This document shows positions 3,879 through 6,241 of a stretch of 6,241 nucleotides of DNA, one piece after another. A program made the position numbers and the translations under genes. Under the pieces are notes generated by a model that worked only from the letters and a program-made list of their open reading frames with translations, was not told the DNA's origin and ran no database searches. Origin of the DNA: JBBIJR01 sp037445875 (GTDB lineage Bacteria > CLD3 > SB21). Location: positions 1-6,241 of the forward strand of contig JBBIJR010000124.1 of NCBI GenBank assembly GCA_037445875.1. Direction: 5' to 3'. How positions within the stretch are numbered: position 1 is the first letter of the stretch; each line of letters opens with the position of its first letter.

Positions 3879-6241
3879 ATGCCCTCAGTCTTCAGATCGG
3901 CGAACGATGTCTACGATGTCGTGTCGGAATACGCGAAGGGCGGCATGGGGACCACGTATCTCGTTCGGAGCCGGAAATCAGGGGAACGGCTGATCCTCAA
4001 AGAACTGCGCATGGACAAGGCCCGGGATTGGAAAGCGATCGAGCTTTTCGAACGGGAAGTCCAGGTCCTCCGTAATCTCGACCATTCCAACATTCCCAAA
4101 TACGTAGACAGCATCGCCTCCGACGATCAGGTCACGTTCGCGATGGTGCAGACCTTCATCGAAGGAAAGACGCTCCAGCAGTTGATGGCGGAGAAGACTC
4201 TCTTCTCCCATGAACAGTTCAGCGACTATCTGTGCCAGTGTCTCGGCGTCCTGAGCTATCTGCACGGCCGAGTTCCGCCCGTCATTCACCGGGACATCAG
4301 CCCGAAGAACATCATCGTCAGCGGGGAAAAGGCGTACATCGTCGATTTCGGCGCGGTGAACCTGGCGCCGACGTCGTCGTTTTCCACTGTCGTGGGCACG
4401 TTCGGCTACATGGCACAAGAGCAGGTCATGGGCAAGGCTGTGCCCGCGTCGGACATGTACAGTTTGGGAATGAGCTTTGTGGCGTTTGCGCTGCACCGCG
4501 AGCCGGAGCAATTACCGCTGGATGAGGAGACGGGCCAGGTCAACGTCCGCGAATTGCTGCAGCTTCCCGATAAGTTAGAAGCCGTTCTGGAGGGCATGAC
4601 GCGGTTGAACCTGACGGAACGCTTGGGCGATGCCCGCCAGGCAATCAAGGTACTTAAAGCGATACCGACAGCCGTCGCGGCCCGCCAGTCGCTGACGTCT
4701 CCCTATGTGGAAGTTGGATACACATCCTCCCGCGAGATCACGCCCATCAAGCTGGGTAAAACATCCATCAGGAACGAACTGAATCTCGTGAACTTCATCG
4801 AGCAGGACGATCGATGGTTCGAACTCCTGATTGAGGACCGATCCGGCTACGAAATGTTTCTGATGTGGATCGCGCAGATTCAAAGCCTTGAAGCCAAGGC
4901 CGTGTTCGACCGGATGGTGCAGACGTACCGGAAGCACGGACGGGAGTATGTGCGGGAGGCCATCCTCCGCTATTTCATTCCCGAGCGGCCCGTGGACGTC
5001 GACGGTCAACCCTTCGATTTCTTTTCTGCCCGGGATATTGAAGCAGAGTGTACCCGGTTCTTTGGAGCGGTGGACGCGTTGTGGAAGCAAACGGATATGG
5101 AAACCGTCAAGCGGTGGGTGTTTCAGTTCGAGTTCTCGCTTCGGAAGCTGGCGGACGTAGCGGGCATTGAGACGAAGGCAGACGTCCACTCCGTGCTGGA
5201 GCGGGTCGCCGATCAGTTGTGCGTGACACTCAAAGATGATTTCTCGGATTACCTTACAAGCTTCCACGATCATCTCACGTGGGACAACCTTGTTTCCGTA
5301 TTCCACGCCTTCGACGCTGAAAGACCGTTCAAGGACCTAGCGTACAAGCCCTATGAAAACATCGAGTCCATGGCTTTCTTTTTTGCAGGACAAAGAGAAC
5401 TGGTGGAAGCGGAGCAGAGGGACCGGGAAGAGGATGGAGAGGGAAGCGCCAAAAGCAAGAAAAGGCGACGCAAGAAGAGGAATGAGCAGAGTGAACCCGC
5501 GTCAACAGCCGTAGAAACGCGTCAAGTCGTCGACGCTCGCCTCGATGCCGAGAAAAACGCATTCCTTCGGAAACACGGGTTGGAAACACTATGCAAATTG
5601 AGTTACCGGGAACTGCTGTTTTCAGTATTCCGGGATCACGTGACGAGCGACGTGCAGGTAGCCGGTATTACTTATGACAATCCGGAAAAGGGACAATGCA
5701 CAATCAAATTCTCCATCGTGGGGAAATCGTTGACGGATTTCTTTCATCAGCGCGGGATCGACGTGAGCCTTTCTGAGACGACAAAGAATGAATGGATGGT
5801 TCTGGCCCAGAAGTCCTATTTCAGGAGGTCCTACCTATTCCGGTCATTCCAAAGGGTATTGGAGAAAAACCATGGACTGAAAGGCAGCATGATCAGCCAA
5901 TCTTCCAAAACTGTTTTTCAGGAAATGACAGCGGAAAGGTTTCGGCAATGTCTGAGGCGGGATGCCGTGTCGTTTGGTCGGTCGCTGGGACTGCTGCTGC
6001 CGCTGCTCGGATCGGCGCTCTTCTGGCTGTCCCACCTCGATGCCAACCCGGAAGCATTGGCATGGCTCAATGTGATTTCCCCTGTAGAGGTCAAGTACCT
6101 GGCCCCGGAGCAAAATCCCTACGGTTTGAGGACGGGCATAATCGTCCCGACCCTGATGCTCATGATCCCGGGTCTCCTTTCTTTTGTCGTTCCCGCGATC
6201 AATTGGCTGAGAAACTATGGGAGGGAGTATGTGCCTTTTCT
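3879..6241 (+). CDS. Transmembrane Ser/Thr protein kinase, PknB-like catalytic domain (3' end missing)
   Basis: The frame is open from the ATG at 3879 to the right edge, giving at least 787 residues. The catalytic domain spans about residues 10-262. Glycine-rich loop: KGGMGTTYLV (20-29). ATP-binding Lys: K41 in LILKEL. Helix-C Glu: E60 in EREVQVLRNLDH. Catalytic loop: HRDISPKN (137-144). Metal-binding DFG: 156-158. Then VGTFGYMAQEQ (172-182) and SDMYSLGM (191-198). All core catalytic residues are present, so activity on Ser/Thr is likely. Unusual: the APE motif reads AQE (Q180), the catalytic-loop Lys is Ser (S141), and the first Gly of the loop is replaced. The Ser form is known in other bacterial kinases. 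Residues 263-515 form a long region with no domain I recognise (for example EAILRYFIPERPVDVDG). A lysine/arginine cluster (KSKKRRRKKR, 525-534) follows, then another unassigned region. Membrane segments lie at about 703-721 and 753-776. The kinase domain is therefore predicted to be cytoplasmic. It is probably co-transcribed with the TPR gene 66 bases upstream. The missing C-terminus may hold an exported domain or more membrane segments. Confidence 0.93.
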   Translation, partial: MPSVFRSANDVYDVVSEYAKGGMGTTYLVRSRKSGERLILKELRMDKARDWKAIELFEREVQVLRNLDHSNIPKYVDSIASDDQVTFAMVQTFIEGKTLQQLMAEKTLFSHEQFSDYLCQCLGVLSYLHGRVPPVIHRDISPKNIIVSGEKAYIVDFGAVNLAPTSSFSTVVGTFGYMAQEQVMGKAVPASDMYSLGMSFVAFALHREPEQLPLDEETGQVNVRELLQLPDKLEAVLEGMTRLNLTERLGDARQAIKVLKAIPTAVAARQSLTSPYVEVGYTSSREITPIKLGKTSIRNELNLVNFIEQDDRWFELLIEDRSGYEMFLMWIAQIQSLEAKAVFDRMVQTYRKHGREYVREAILRYFIPERPVDVDGQPFDFFSARDIEAECTRFFGAVDALWKQTDMETVKRWVFQFEFSLRKLADVAGIETKADVHSVLERVADQLCVTLKDDFSDYLTSFHDHLTWDNLVSVFHAFDAERPFKDLAYKPYENIESMAFFFAGQRELVEAEQRDREEDGEGSAKSKKRRRKKRNEQSEPASTAVETRQVVDARLDAEKNAFLRKHGLETLCKLSYRELLFSVFRDHVTSDVQVAGITYDNPEKGQCTIKFSIVGKSLTDFFHQRGIDVSLSETTKNEWMVLAQKSYFRRSYLFRSFQRVLEKNHGLKGSMISQSSKTVFQEMTAERFRQCLRRDAVSFGRSLGLLLPLLGSALFWLSHLDANPEALAWLNVISPVEVKYLAPEQNPYGLRTGIIVPTLMLMIPGLLSFVVPAINWLRNYGREYVPF

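Noticed and set aside
3824..4075. An 83-codon plus-strand ORF overlapping the kinase start, possibly a frameshifted kinase N-terminus
   Set aside because: The kinase frame already contains a full glycine-rich loop and ATP-binding Lys from its own start with a ribosome binding site, so no missing part needs to be explained. The ORF is arginine/glycine-rich and shows no domain pattern.
4575..5306. A 243-codon open frame on the minus strand
   Set aside because: It is antisense to the kinase gene, whose frame is open to the window edge and carries clear kinase motifs. No family pattern is visible in the minus-strand product.
5451..5480. Nuclear-localisation-like basic run in the kinase
   Set aside because: The gene has bacterial ribosome binding sites and tightly spaced bacterial neighbours, and nothing suggests a eukaryotic host. 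Treated as a charged linker.

Overview
The window is about 6.2 kb of bacterial DNA of moderately high GC content. Four genes lie on the plus strand in one direction, with gaps of 67, 119 and 66 bases. The first gene is cut by the left edge and the last by the right edge. A run of ten Ns marks an assembly join inside the first gene, so this is probably a draft or metagenome assembly. The large modular surface protein, the predicted secreted protein and the membrane-linked Ser/Thr kinase suggest an uncultured environmental bacterium, probably with an outer membrane. I cannot name a phylum. No phage structural genes, transposase, tRNA, rRNA or CRISPR array is visible.

Layout. (1) Bases 1-1880 encode the C-terminal part of a long fibrous surface or tail-fibre-like protein. 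It has stalk-type repeats, then a YadA-like head of about 14 units with a 42-base period, then a Peptidase_S74 self-cleaving intramolecular chaperone domain and a C-terminal coiled coil. (2) Bases 1948-3009 encode a predicted exported protein with an N-terminal beta-rich Gly/Trp/Tyr domain and a C-terminal region resembling DUF3298/RsiV. (3) Bases 3129-3812 encode a small protein with an N-terminal membrane anchor, a DUF3592-like beta domain and C-terminal TPR-type helices. (4) Bases 3879-6241 encode at least 787 residues of a Ser/Thr protein kinase. It has a complete N-terminal catalytic domain, a long middle region I do not recognise, a very basic linker and two C-terminal membrane segments. 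This reading frame has no stop inside the window.

How they may work together. Genes 3 and 4 are close, each has a Shine-Dalgarno-like site, and both products are predicted to sit in the inner membrane. An envelope-linked signalling unit (kinase plus TPR/beta accessory protein) is plausible, and gene 2 may be an exported partner. The link to gene 1 rests only on position and strand. The features most worth following are the kinase's unassigned middle region with its altered motifs, and the suspicious exact duplication at the assembly gap in gene 1.
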